Positions 24,582-33,122 of a stretch of 39,303 nucleotides of DNA are shown here, in pieces. Every line of letters begins with the position of its first letter. The stretch's first letter is position 1. Source of the DNA: Verrucomicrobiota bacterium (lineage in GTDB: Bacteria > Verrucomicrobiota > Verrucomicrobiia > Opitutales > UBA953); assembly GCA_026397965.1 (NCBI GenBank), contig JAPLTU010000071.1, forward strand, positions 1 to 39,303, read 5' to 3'. The notes beneath the pieces were generated by a model. That model ran no database searches, was not told the origin of the DNA, and worked only from the letters and a program-made list of their open reading frames with translations. The translations under genes and the position numbers were made by a program.

Positions 24582-27578
24582 TTGGATTATTTCCTGAACA
24601 TGGTGCCGGGAGATAAGACCGAGAAGGTCGGCAAATCAGATGTAACCTACCATGCTGGCGCCCATTTCCACGCCAGCGTGATCTTCGCTTACTGGGGCTT
24701 TAATGAATCCTTCGGTGGCGAAGCGGCCCTGCCTGAATTCAAATCCAACCTCGATAAGTTCCTCAAAGTCACCCTCGCCGCTGATTTCGGCAAAGGTAAG
24801 CCCCGCATCGTGCTTTTCTCTCCAATCGCCCATGAAGACATGAAGTCGGCCTACTTTGAGTCCACCCTCGCGGCCTCAAATAATAAGAACTTGGCGCTTT
24901 ATACGGCGGCCATGGCCGAAATCGCCAAAGCCAATGGCGTGCAATTCGTCAATCTGTTCGACGCATCCCAAAAACTTTACGCCAGCGCCGCCCAACGGCT
25001 CACCATCAACGGCATCCACCTAACGGCCGAAGGCGATAAAGCCCTCGCCTCGATCCAGTTCGCCGCTGTCTTCGGAAAGAACGTGCCGACCACCAACGCC
25101 GCCACCTTGGCCGCCGTGCTCGAAAAAAATACCCAGTGGCACCACCGCTACCGTACCGTCGACCAGTTCAATATCTACGGCGGCCGCTCCCGGATCAAAT
25201 ATGAGGGCGTCGATAATGCGACCGTCCTTGGCGCTGAACTCGCCAACCGCGATATCAAGACCGCCAATCGCGACCAGGCCGTCTGGGCCGCCGCCCAGGG
25301 CAAGTCACTCGAAGTTGCCGACGACAATCTGAATGGGCCCGTCGCCGTCCCGCCCAACCGCAAAGAGCCCATCCCATATCTCGCTGGCTCCGCCGCCACC
25401 GACCACCTGATGGTCCCCGAAGGTTGCAAAATCGAATTCATCGCCGACGAGACGACCATTCCTGAACTGATCAATCCGGTCCAGATGAACTTCGACACCA
25501 AAGGACGCCTTTGGATCGCCGCCTGGCCGAACTACCCCGAAACCTCTCCGACCACTAAGGATTTTGATAAACTGCTCGTCCTCGACCTCGACCCTAAGAC
25601 CGGCAAAGTCGCTCGCTCTCACGTCTTCCTCGATGGCCTGAATTGCCCGACGGGTTTCCAGTTCTACAAAGACGGCGTCATCCTGATTCAATCTCCTGAC
25701 ATCTGGTTCGTCCGCGATTCCTCCGGAAAAATGGAGAAGGCCGACACCCGCGAGCGTCTGCTCACCGGTATGGATGCGGCGGATTCGCACCACGAGACGA
25801 ATTCCATCTGCTATGAACCAGGAGGTGCGATGTATTTCTCCGACGGCGTCTTCCACCGTACCCAAGTCGAGACCTTCAACGGCCCGATCCGCAACACCAA
25901 CGGCGGCATCTATCGTTTCGAGCCTCAGACCAGTAAATTCTACCGTCACGTTCCTTACGGCTTCGCTAATCCGCACGGCCGCGTTTTTGATTATTGGGGC
26001 AACGACATCATCACGGACGCCACCGGTAACGTGAATTACTTCGGACCAGGCTTCTCGGGTCACCTCGATTCGGGAGCTCATCCGAAATACACCGAATTCT
26101 GGAAACGCCCCTCCCGCCCCTGCCCTGGCACCGCGATCCTCAGCAGCGGCCACTTCCCTGACGATTGGCAAGGCACCTTCCTGAACACGAACGTGATCAC
26201 CATCCAGGGCATCTTCCGCGCGAAAATCACGGAAGAGGGCGCCGGGATCAAAGGCGAGTCGCTGGAGCCTAATCTTATCAGCACCGACCTCACTAAGACT
26301 CCGAACTTCCGCCCTTCCGGCGTTGCCGTGGCCCCGGATGGCTCACTCTACGTCATGGACTGGTCCCAGATGCTCATCGGGCACCTGCAACACCACTTGC
26401 GCGACCCTAATCGCGACCACCAACATGGCCGTCTTTATCGGATCACCTTCCCAGGGCGTCCCTTACTCACCCCGAAGAAGATCGACGGCGAATCCATCGA
26501 GAACCTTCTCGCGCTACTGACCGAGCACGAGGACAACGTCCGCCAACGCGCCAAGATCGAACTGCATAAGCACGATAGCGCTCAGGTCATCGCCGCGACC
26601 CAAAAGTGGCTGAAACAGTTTGACCCCAAGAAACTCGAAGACGCCCACCACATCCTCGAAGGTCTCTGGGTCCATCAATGGCATAACGCGGTGAATCTTG
26701 ACCTGATCAAGACCGTCCTCGCCTCACCCGCACATCAAGCACGCGCCCAGGCCGTCCGCGTCATCTGCTACCAGAAAGACCGCATCCCCGACGCCATCAG
26801 CTTCGTCGAGGCCGCTATCAAAGACCCTCACCCGCGCGTTCAACTCGAAGCCGTGCGGACCCTGAGTTTCTTCGCAGGTAAAGACGCCACCCGGGCGATC
26901 GCCGCGGCGATGACACTCAAGGGCAACAAAGATGCCACGATTTCTTACTGCCTCCGCGAAACCATGAAGCAGTTAGCCTCCCTGCCCGAAGGCAAAGGCA
27001 TCGACCTCAAACAATTCGCCGACCCGAAGGAGACCTCCTACGGTCCAACCGACAAGAAACTCTCCAAAGCGGACAAGAAACTCTATGACCTGGGCAAAGA
27101 AGTCTATTTCCGCGAAGCCCATTGCATCACTTGCCACCAAGTCGACGGTAAAGGCGCGGAAATGCCGACCGAAAAAGGGAAGCCGACCCGTGGCGCCTAC
27201 CCTCCACTCGCCAGAGAAACCGGTTACCCAAGCAGCCCCTGGCTCCAGGGCGATTCCGACCGCGTAATCAAAATGGTCCTTAACGGCCTTTATGGTAAAA
27301 TGAACTACAATGGCAAAGATTATGGCGATATCACCAGCGGCCAGCCTGTGATGACCGGCTTGGGTCAGCTGCTCAAGGATGAAGAAGTCGCCGGAGTCAT
27401 CACGTATGTCCGCCAGTCCTTCGGAAACGACCAACCCCCCGTTCAGCCTGCGCAGGTTAAGAAGATCCGGGCCGCCATCGCCGCCAAGAATAACGCAATG
27501 TATAGCGTGGAAGAAATCTTGAAAGAGCATCCCCTGGCCGAACCCAAGAAGGACGTACCAGCGAAAAAGAAAAAGTAA
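24582..27578 (+). CDS. PVC-type SGNH (truncated) / membrane-bound dehydrogenase / HEAT / cytochrome c protein
   Basis: The open frame actually extends upstream to 24456 without a good start; TTG 24582 and ATG 24600 are the first candidates. The 998 residues show an SGNH remainder (FAYWGFNESF, VLFSPIAHED, INGIHLTAEG; 1-170), then a propeller-like PVC membrane-bound dehydrogenase domain of the TIGR02604 type (ATDHLMVPEGCKIEFIA onward, about 270-600, with CPTGF, PHGRVFDYWGND and SGVAVAPDGSLYVMDW). HEAT-like helices span about 630-790, and a cytochrome c domain has CITCH at 848-852. The C-terminus is Lys-rich. Such proteins are exported and thought to oxidise sugars or alcohols, passing electrons to the haem. 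Without the upstream signal peptide (24370-24513, out of frame) this copy would not be exported, so it may be inactive. Confidence 0.82.
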   Translation: MDYFLNMVPGDKTEKVGKSDVTYHAGAHFHASVIFAYWGFNESFGGEAALPEFKSNLDKFLKVTLAADFGKGKPRIVLFSPIAHEDMKSAYFESTLAASNNKNLALYTAAMAEIAKANGVQFVNLFDASQKLYASAAQRLTINGIHLTAEGDKALASIQFAAVFGKNVPTTNAATLAAVLEKNTQWHHRYRTVDQFNIYGGRSRIKYEGVDNATVLGAELANRDIKTANRDQAVWAAAQGKSLEVADDNLNGPVAVPPNRKEPIPYLAGSAATDHLMVPEGCKIEFIADETTIPELINPVQMNFDTKGRLWIAAWPNYPETSPTTKDFDKLLVLDLDPKTGKVARSHVFLDGLNCPTGFQFYKDGVILIQSPDIWFVRDSSGKMEKADTRERLLTGMDAADSHHETNSICYEPGGAMYFSDGVFHRTQVETFNGPIRNTNGGIYRFEPQTSKFYRHVPYGFANPHGRVFDYWGNDIITDATGNVNYFGPGFSGHLDSGAHPKYTEFWKRPSRPCPGTAILSSGHFPDDWQGTFLNTNVITIQGIFRAKITEEGAGIKGESLEPNLISTDLTKTPNFRPSGVAVAPDGSLYVMDWSQMLIGHLQHHLRDPNRDHQHGRLYRITFPGRPLLTPKKIDGESIENLLALLTEHEDNVRQRAKIELHKHDSAQVIAATQKWLKQFDPKKLEDAHHILEGLWVHQWHNAVNLDLIKTVLASPAHQARAQAVRVICYQKDRIPDAISFVEAAIKDPHPRVQLEAVRTLSFFAGKDATRAIAAAMTLKGNKDATISYCLRETMKQLASLPEGKGIDLKQFADPKETSYGPTDKKLSKADKKLYDLGKEVYFREAHCITCHQVDGKGAEMPTEKGKPTRGAYPPLARETGYPSSPWLQGDSDRVIKMVLNGLYGKMNYNGKDYGDITSGQPVMTGLGQLLKDEEVAGVITYVRQSFGNDQPPVQPAQVKKIRAAIAAKNNAMYSVEEILKEHPLAEPKKDVPAKKKK

Positions 27579-27600
27579 GCTTCCGGCAACCTTTTCTACC

Positions 27601-27635
27601 AAGGGCGTGCTTCGGGGCACGCCCTTTTTATTTTT
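27601..27635 (+). terminator. Strong rho-independent terminator
   Basis: A perfect 10-bp stem AAGGGCGTGC/GCACGCCCTT with a TTCGGG loop is followed by TTTATTTTT. It lies 22 bases after the dehydrogenase/cytochrome stop. Confidence 0.92.
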
Positions 27636-27651
27636 ATTCACAACCGACCTT

Positions 27652-28155
27652 ATGACAGGCCAACCGCTTGCCAGCGGAGGCCAGATAGGCAAAGTCAATG
27701 CCATGACACCCGCGCTATGGCAGGCCGTTATCGCCCGACTTAAAACAATTTATCCTTCGGCGCGCCTGACCGCCGTCGATGACTTCAACGCCCGGATCAA
27801 AGTAAAGGATTCCACGGCAAAGTTACGGGCCTTTTATCAACCTCGCGAAGGCGACGTTCCGGGCGAAGCCAAGGTCTGGCTTAGTCTCAACGGGCAGACG
27901 GAACTGGGGGCCATCTCCTCCTTTGTGATCGAGCAAGAACGCTACGCCAAGAGCTTCAAATTTCCTTTGCACTTCAATCAGAAGATTTCCAAACGCCTGC
28001 CCGACGGCTTAGGCGAAGCCACCCTGACCTTCAAAGCCGGCGTCGTCTCATGGCATAACGACGAGCTTATCCAACGCATCGCGTCATTCTACGCCGAGTC
28101 CATCGGCACTTTGCTCAACCTCCACGCCGAACTGACCTTAAAGGATAACTCCTAG
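27652..28155 (+). CDS. Hypothetical cytoplasmic protein
   Basis: I do not recognise a family. From ATG 27652 the product has 167 residues; ATG 27703 (MTPALWQAVIARL) is an equally good start, giving 150. The frame opens at GTG 27607, but that lies inside the terminator, so I reject it. There is no signal peptide or membrane segment. The sequence has mixed alpha/beta character (KDSTAKLRAFYQPREGD, EAKVWLSLNGQTELG, ATLTFKAGVVSWHNDELIQRIASFY). The end is 24 bases before the esterase gene, so the two may be co-transcribed. Codon use matches its neighbours, which supports a real gene. Confidence 0.6.
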   Translation: MTGQPLASGGQIGKVNAMTPALWQAVIARLKTIYPSARLTAVDDFNARIKVKDSTAKLRAFYQPREGDVPGEAKVWLSLNGQTELGAISSFVIEQERYAKSFKFPLHFNQKISKRLPDGLGEATLTFKAGVVSWHNDELIQRIASFYAESIGTLLNLHAELTLKDNS

Positions 28156-28179
28156 GCCATATCCATCTGCCTCTACCTC

Positions 28180-28902
28180 ATGCGACCGCTCTGCCTCTTT
28201 CTCCTCTCCTTCTTCACGCTCGGCGCCTCGGCCGCTGAACCTACAGGTGCCAAATTCCATCCGTTGACGGAAACCTTCGGGCCAGCGGGCTCTCCCGAAA
28301 GCCTCCACTACCTTCTTTACCTTCCAGAAACTTACGAAAAAGAAACTTCCAAGAAGTGGCCGCTGGTGATCTTCCTGCACGGCTCTGGCGAACGCGGTAC
28401 TGATATTAATAGCGTCCGCAAAAACGGCCTGCCCCACGAACTCGATCAACGGGGCACGACGCCTTATATCCTCATCGCGCCGCAATGTCCGGCGAACACG
28501 AAGTGGAATATCGCGACCCTTGACGGCATGCTCAGCGATGCCTTGAAGCGCTATCGCATCGATACCCAACGTGTCATCATCACCGGACTCAGCCTCGGTG
28601 GTTTCGGCAGCTGGGGTTGGGCTTGCGCGCACCCTGAACGATTTGCGGGCATGATTCCCGTCTGCGGCGGCATCGATCCAGCCCAAACCGTAACGCTCAA
28701 AGGCATGCCCATCTGGGGATTTCACGGCAACAAAGACGGCTCCGTGAAAATCGAAGGTCATCTCGCGGCCATCGAAGCGGCCAAAAAGAACGGCGCCGAC
28801 GTCAAGTTTACCGTTTACCCTGGAGTCGGTCATAACTCTTGGGAAAAAGCCTACGCGGAGCCTGAACTCGAAGGTTGGATTTTGGCCCGCGTCCGGAAGT
28901 AA
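28180..28902 (+). CDS. Secreted alpha/beta-hydrolase (esterase/prolyl-oligopeptidase-like)
   Basis: The 240-residue product has a signal peptide (MRPLCLFLLSFFTLGASAAE). It has the fold landmarks YLPETYEK, PLVIFLHGSGERG (oxyanion HG), ITGLSLGGFGSW with nucleophile Ser138, IWGFHGNKDGSV with Asp186, and GVGHNSW with His218. This is a complete Ser-Asp-His triad of the phospholipase/carboxylesterase type (dienelactone-hydrolase or LpqC-like) common in polysaccharide-degrading bacteria. The likely substrate is an ester on a plant or algal polymer, an inference from export and neighbours only. Length is normal for single-domain members. Confidence 0.87.
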   Translation: MRPLCLFLLSFFTLGASAAEPTGAKFHPLTETFGPAGSPESLHYLLYLPETYEKETSKKWPLVIFLHGSGERGTDINSVRKNGLPHELDQRGTTPYILIAPQCPANTKWNIATLDGMLSDALKRYRIDTQRVIITGLSLGGFGSWGWACAHPERFAGMIPVCGGIDPAQTVTLKGMPIWGFHGNKDGSVKIEGHLAAIEAAKKNGADVKFTVYPGVGHNSWEKAYAEPELEGWILARVRK

Positions 28903-28978
28903 GCGCAGCGAAGCCGCGAGGGGACACGCGGGCAAGGGCATCGTGGGCAAGGGCATGAAACCCCTTGTCCCCATGCCC

Positions 28979-28998
28979 CCGTGCCCACTTGCCCCCTC
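28979..28998 (+). repeat. CGTGCCCAC-type dispersed repeat, copy 1
   Basis: It is part of a Pu/Py-rich stretch at 28929-28998 in which GGGCAAGGGCAT occurs twice and is then partly mirrored by ATGCCCCC and TTGCCCCC. It lies 60 bases before alaS. Other copies are at 32790 (inverted), 33031 and 35143. Confidence 0.5.
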
Positions 28999-29058
28999 AA
29001 TTCCACCCTTCCCTTTTACCCGTAAGGAGGCTTAAAAATAGTCTCACCTTTAACGTTC

Positions 29059-31749
29059 ATGACCTCCGCCCAAGTCCGCCAATCGTTCCTCGATTTCTTC
29101 AAATCGAAACAACACACGATTGTTAACTCTTCGAGCCTGATGCCCGATTCGCCCAATCTGCTCTTTACGAACGCCGGGATGAACCAGTTCGTGCCTATTT
29201 TTCTTGGCCAAACGAAATGCCCTTACACCCCCGGCCGGGCCGCCGATACCCAGAAATGCATCCGGGCCGGCGGCAAGCATAACGATCTCGAAGATGTCGG
29301 CCGTGATACCTATCACCACACGTTCGTCGAAATGTTGGGTAATTGGTCTTACGGAGATTACTTCAAAGCCGAAGCCATCGATTTCGCCTGGGAACTGATC
29401 ACCGAAATCTGGAAGTTCCCCAAACACCGGCTCTACGCCACCGTCTACGCACCGGATAAAAGCAAAAGCGACCCGTCCGACTTCGACCAAGAAGCCTGGG
29501 ACAAGTGGGCCGAGAAATTCCGCGCCGCCGGGCTCGACCCCGCCGTGCACATCGTGAACGGAAATAAGAAAGATAATTTCTGGATGATGGGCGAGACCGG
29601 ACCCTGCGGACCTTGCACCGAACTGCACGTCGACCTCACGCCGGAAGGCGACACCAAGGGCACGCTCGTCAACGGCAGCGATGCGCGTTGCATGGAGATC
29701 TGGAATCTCGTCTTCATTCAATTCAACGCCAACCCCGACGGCACCTTCAGCCCGCTCCCCGCCCGCCACGTCGACACGGGCATGGGCTTCGAACGCGTCG
29801 CCGGCATCATGCAGTGCACGAAGAACTTCAAGGACTTCTCGGGCGTCATTTCCAATTACGAGAGCGACGTCTTCACGCCGCTGTTCCGCCGCCTGGAAGA
29901 GCTTTCGGGCAAGAAATACGGCTCTACGCTGCCTGCCATCGGGGCGACCCTCCTCAGCGAACAAGAAAAGTCCGACATCGCCTTCCGCGTCATCGCCGAC
30001 CACATCCGCACGCTTTCGTTCGCCATCGCCGACGGCATCCAGCCGGGCAACTCCGATCGCAACTACGTCCTGCGTCGTATCCTGCGCCGCGCCGTGCGTT
30101 ACGGTCGTACCTTAGGCCTCAGGGGTGGCTTCTTCCATAAACTTGTCGACGTGCTCGCGGAAACCATGGGCGACGTCTTCCCCGAGATCCGGAGCCGACG
30201 CACCGTTGTCGCCGATGTCATCCGCATCGAAGAGGAATCCTTTAATCGCACGCTCGACAAAGGTATCGCCCTTTTCGAAGAAGCGGCCGCCAAGCTCCCA
30301 GCCGGAGGCGCCATTTCCGGCGCTTTAGCCTTCCGTCTCTACGACGAACAAGGCTTCCCGCTCGACCTGACCCAGCTTATGGCCCGCGAACGCGGACTCA
30401 CGGTGGATGGCGCTGGCTTTGAAAAGCTCATGGAGGAGCAGCGCGCCCGCGCCCGCGCCGCGCAGAAAAAAGAAGTCATCACGCTTTCGGACATCGGCTC
30501 GGAACACCCGACCACCTTCACCGGCTACGAGTCGTTGCAGACCAAGGCCAAGGTCGCCCAGGTGGCCAAGATCAAGGAGCGCACGGCGGTCATCTTAGAT
30601 AAGTCTCCCTGTTACGCCGAGATGGGCGGACAGGTCGGGGATGCGGCCATCATCACCCAAGGCGGACGCCAATGGCGCGTCGTGGATACGCAAAAATCCG
30701 GCCAAACCTGGCTGCACTTCGTCGAAGGCGAAGAGACTCCGGAAACCGGTGCCGAAATTGAGATTACCGTCGATCAAGCCCGTCGCGACGCCATCCAACG
30801 CCACCACACGGTGACACACGTCCTGCACTGGGCGTTGCACGAAGTCGTCTCCAAGGAAGCTTCCCAAAAAGGCTCTGCGGTCGACCCGACGAAGCTTACC
30901 TTCGACTTCAATGGCCAGGCGCTCACGCCCGGGCAACTCATCGACATCGAACGCTTGGTCAACGAGCGCATCCTCGCCAACGACGCCGTGACGTGGAGCG
31001 AAGTCGCCTACGCCTCCGTCAAGGGCCGCCCGGACATTATGCAGTTCTTCGGGGATAAGTACGGCGAATCCGTGCGCGTCGTCCAAGTCGGAGGCATGGC
31101 CGCCGCTCTTGACGGCTGGTCGATGGAACTCTGCGCGGGTACGCACGTCCGGCATCTCGGAGAAATTGGCCTCTTCCGCATCGTCGGGGAGAACGCCATC
31201 GCCGCCGGCGTCCGCCGCATCGAAGCCGTCGCTGGTTTAGCCGCCTACGAACGGGCCCGCGCTGAAGCGGAATTACTCAAGGCCCTATCGACTTCAAGCA
31301 GCACGCCGATTCCGGACCTGATTAAACGCTTCGAAGCGTTGATCGAGCATGGCACCATCCTCGAAAAGAAATTGAAAAGTTATCGCGATAAGGAATCTTC
31401 GCAGCTCGCCGACACCCTCGCCGCCAAGGCGAGCGACCGCGCGGGCCTGAAGTACGTCATCGCCCAGGTCAGCGCCGAGACTCCGAACGATCTCCGCGAC
31501 CTCGGTGCGAAGGTGGCCGGCAAGGTCGGCCCTACCGCCGTCGTCGTCCTTGCTGCCGTCTTCGGCGACAAGGTCTCTCTCGTCGCCAACTGTGGCCCGG
31601 ACGCCGTCAAGGCGGGTAAGGCCGCCGGCAAGATTGTCACCGACGCATGTGGCAGGCTGGGCGGCAAGGGTGGCGGCAAGCCCGACGCAGCGATGGGCGG
31701 CGGCACCGACGTCTCCAAGGTCTCCGAGGCCTTGGCAAATGTTGTGTAA
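29059..31749 (+). CDS. alaS: Alanyl-tRNA synthetase
   Basis: The 896-residue product is collinear with bacterial AlaRS, which charges tRNA(Ala) in the cytoplasm. The N-terminal class II core shows FFKSKQHTIVNSSSL, FTNAGMNQF, TQKCIRAGGKHNDLEDVGRDTYHHTFVEMLGNWS (motif 2 region) and HVDTGMGFERV (motif 3). The editing domain has the zinc site His583/His587 (HTVTH) and Cys692/His696 (CAGTH). The C-Ala domain ends with GGKGGGKPDAAMGGGTD. The start ATG 29059 gives MTSAQVRQSFLDFF, a standard beginning. A Shine-Dalgarno-like AAGGAGG at 29024 is too far upstream (28 bases) to serve this start. The gene is monocistronic, with a REP directly downstream. Confidence 0.97.
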   Translation: MTSAQVRQSFLDFFKSKQHTIVNSSSLMPDSPNLLFTNAGMNQFVPIFLGQTKCPYTPGRAADTQKCIRAGGKHNDLEDVGRDTYHHTFVEMLGNWSYGDYFKAEAIDFAWELITEIWKFPKHRLYATVYAPDKSKSDPSDFDQEAWDKWAEKFRAAGLDPAVHIVNGNKKDNFWMMGETGPCGPCTELHVDLTPEGDTKGTLVNGSDARCMEIWNLVFIQFNANPDGTFSPLPARHVDTGMGFERVAGIMQCTKNFKDFSGVISNYESDVFTPLFRRLEELSGKKYGSTLPAIGATLLSEQEKSDIAFRVIADHIRTLSFAIADGIQPGNSDRNYVLRRILRRAVRYGRTLGLRGGFFHKLVDVLAETMGDVFPEIRSRRTVVADVIRIEEESFNRTLDKGIALFEEAAAKLPAGGAISGALAFRLYDEQGFPLDLTQLMARERGLTVDGAGFEKLMEEQRARARAAQKKEVITLSDIGSEHPTTFTGYESLQTKAKVAQVAKIKERTAVILDKSPCYAEMGGQVGDAAIITQGGRQWRVVDTQKSGQTWLHFVEGEETPETGAEIEITVDQARRDAIQRHHTVTHVLHWALHEVVSKEASQKGSAVDPTKLTFDFNGQALTPGQLIDIERLVNERILANDAVTWSEVAYASVKGRPDIMQFFGDKYGESVRVVQVGGMAAALDGWSMELCAGTHVRHLGEIGLFRIVGENAIAAGVRRIEAVAGLAAYERARAEAELLKALSTSSSTPIPDLIKRFEALIEHGTILEKKLKSYRDKESSQLADTLAAKASDRAGLKYVIAQVSAETPNDLRDLGAKVAGKVGPTAVVVLAAVFGDKVSLVANCGPDAVKAGKAAGKIVTDACGRLGGKGGGKPDAAMGGGTDVSKVSEALANVV

Positions 31750-31754
31750 TAACA

Positions 31755-31794
31755 GGTAGGGGCGCGACTGCGTCGCGTCCGTGGGCGGACGGAC
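31755..31794 (+). repeat. REP, GCGCGAC subtype, identical to the copy at 19541
   Basis: It has head GGTAGGG, stem GCGCGAC/GTCGCGT and loop TGC, followed by GTGGGCGGACGGAC. It lies 5 bases after the alaS stop. All 40 bases match 19541-19580. Confidence 0.8.
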
Positions 31795-31974
31795 GTCGAA
31801 TGGTCAAACAGCCTTGCCCCGACTCCACCCGGGACATCCGACCGCTGTCCCACCCCCTGCCGCCGGATGGCTTTCATCACGCCGAAGCCAGAAAAGGCCA
31901 CGAAATAAGGGTTTTATAGGCCGGCAGCCCCCGCTTGTCCTTGCCCTTTCGCCGGTGCCGGCTAGTCGTCATTC

Positions 31975-32787
31975 ATGGCCATCCGCCGTCTTACGCTCGT
32001 CGTCAATCGCACCAAGCCCGGTGTCGAGGCCATCGTTCAGGCCGTCCAAGAAGCAGCCCAGAAAGCCAAAGTCGCTCTTACTATCGCCGACGGCTGGCCG
32101 GTGAGTCGCCAAGCCCTGCATGGCGCTGATGCTTGCGGGGTCGTCGGTGGCGATGGGACGTTTCTGGGCGTCGCCGAAGCGGCGGCATTGGAAGGTGTTC
32201 CTCTTTTTGGCATCAATCGCGGCAAGCTCGGCTTCCTGGCTGCCTACCCCAGCGAAGATGTCGGTGCCTCTTTACACTCGATCCTCGCCGGCGATTTCCG
32301 CTTAGAAAAACGTGCCTTGCTCGAAATCCGTTTCGCCGACCAGTCGTTCGCCCTCGCGCTCAATGATCTCGTCATCAAAACCCGCGACGTCTTCCGTATG
32401 GGCCGATTCTCCGTCTTCGCCGATGGGTCTCGGGTGAACGAATACCGGGCCGACGGCCTGATCTTGGCCACGCCCACGGGTACCTCCGCTTATAACCTTG
32501 CGGCCGGCGGACCACTGGTGGATCCCGCCGCCTCCGTCATCGCCTTGACGCCGATCTGCGCCCATACGCTTTCAAATCGATCGGTAATTTTCGATGGTGA
32601 GACCGAACTGGAAATCCGCAGCGAAGATGGCGCCCAACTCGGCCTATCGGTCGATGGTCGCGAAACCCTTGAGGCTCAAGGAAGACTTCCCATCGTGATT
32701 CGGACCGCCAAAGTTCAACTCCATCTACTTCGCCCCAAGTCCTTGACGCATTTTGACGTCCTGCGGAGTAAGCTGAAGTGGTCGTAA
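31975..32787 (+). CDS. nadK: NAD kinase
   Basis: The 270-residue product has the NAD kinase signature GGDGT at residues 58-62, followed by LFGINRGKLGFLA. It then has ALNDLVI (Asn-Asp in place of the common Asn-Glu), EYRADGLILATPTGTSAYNLAAGGP (diphosphate loop and NAD site) and LTPICAHTLSNR. It phosphorylates NAD to NADP using ATP or polyphosphate in the cytoplasm. Length is slightly short but within the bacterial range. The start is the only ATG before the conserved N-terminal strand (RRLTLVVN). It stands between alaS and the ABC-F gene with REP-bearing gaps on both sides. Confidence 0.93.
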   Translation: MAIRRLTLVVNRTKPGVEAIVQAVQEAAQKAKVALTIADGWPVSRQALHGADACGVVGGDGTFLGVAEAAALEGVPLFGINRGKLGFLAAYPSEDVGASLHSILAGDFRLEKRALLEIRFADQSFALALNDLVIKTRDVFRMGRFSVFADGSRVNEYRADGLILATPTGTSAYNLAAGGPLVDPAASVIALTPICAHTLSNRSVIFDGETELEIRSEDGAQLGLSVDGRETLEAQGRLPIVIRTAKVQLHLLRPKSLTHFDVLRSKLKWS

Positions 32788-32789
32788 AC

Positions 32790-32816
32790 GAGGGGGCAAG
32801 TTGGCACGGGGGCACG
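32790..32816 (-). repeat. CGTGCCCAC-type dispersed repeat, copy 2 (inverted)
   Basis: Read on the minus strand it contains CCGTGCCAACTTGCCCCCTC, matching copies 1, 3 and 4. It starts 2 bases after the nadK stop. Confidence 0.5.
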
Positions 32817-32850
32817 GTGACACGGGGAAAGTAACCTACCTGCAGCCTTA

Positions 32851-32904
32851 GGTAGGGTTGAGCGCCCCCGCTCAACGGGTAGGGACGTGATTGCCATCAC
32901 GTCC
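32851..32904 (+). repeat. Two REPs in direct orientation
   Basis: The first (32851-32876) is the GTTGAGCG subtype with loop CCCC. The second (32878-32904) has the head GGTAGGG and a different stem, ACGTGAT/ATCACGT, with loop TGCC. They are adjacent and point the same way. Confidence 0.75.
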
Positions 32905-32969
32905 GTGGGCGGAAGGAGCTTGGAAGGGTCTGTGATTTTGCCCAGCTCATGGCACGCGCCGCTACGAAC

Positions 32970-33099
32970 GGCGGCCATAGCAATGGCCGCCCGACCCGAG
33001 ACAGCCTAAACCCTTCCCCTTTACTCGTTACTCGTGCCCACGTGCCCCCTCGAGGGCGAGGTCAAGCGGTCGCCCAAGCGACCCTTGACCTCGCCCTCG
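32970..33099 (+). promoter_or_regulatory. Structured leader of the ABC-F gene (two hairpins)
   Basis: The first hairpin (32970-32991) has a perfect 9-bp stem GGCGGCCAT/ATGGCCGCC and loop AGCA. The second (33051-33073 with 33078-33099) has 22 paired bases, one bulged C and loop CCAA; its arm begins CGAGGGCGAGGTCAAG. The second ends 23 bases before ATG 33123, so it could mask initiation or act as an attenuator. Neither carries the GTAG head of the REPs. Confidence 0.5.
33031..33054 (+). repeat. CGTGCCCAC-type dispersed repeat, copy 3
   Basis: The sequence CTCGTGCCCACGTGCCCCCT leads directly into the large hairpin before the ABC-F gene. Confidence 0.5.
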
Positions 33100-33122
33100 G
33101 AGACCTCTTTATCGCCCTTTCG

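Noticed and set aside
24370-24582. Programmed frameshift instead of a broken gene
   Set aside because: About 30 residues expected by the family are absent at the junction and no slippery sequence is seen, so a deletion explains it better.
29024-29030. AAGGAGG as ribosome binding site of alaS
   Set aside because: It lies 28 bases before ATG 29059, too far to position this start, and no earlier in-frame ATG fits the family.
29050-30003. 317-codon minus-strand frame opposite alaS
   Set aside because: alaS is unmistakable on the plus strand; the opposite frame is a shadow. The same holds for 25305-26171 and 33870-34583.
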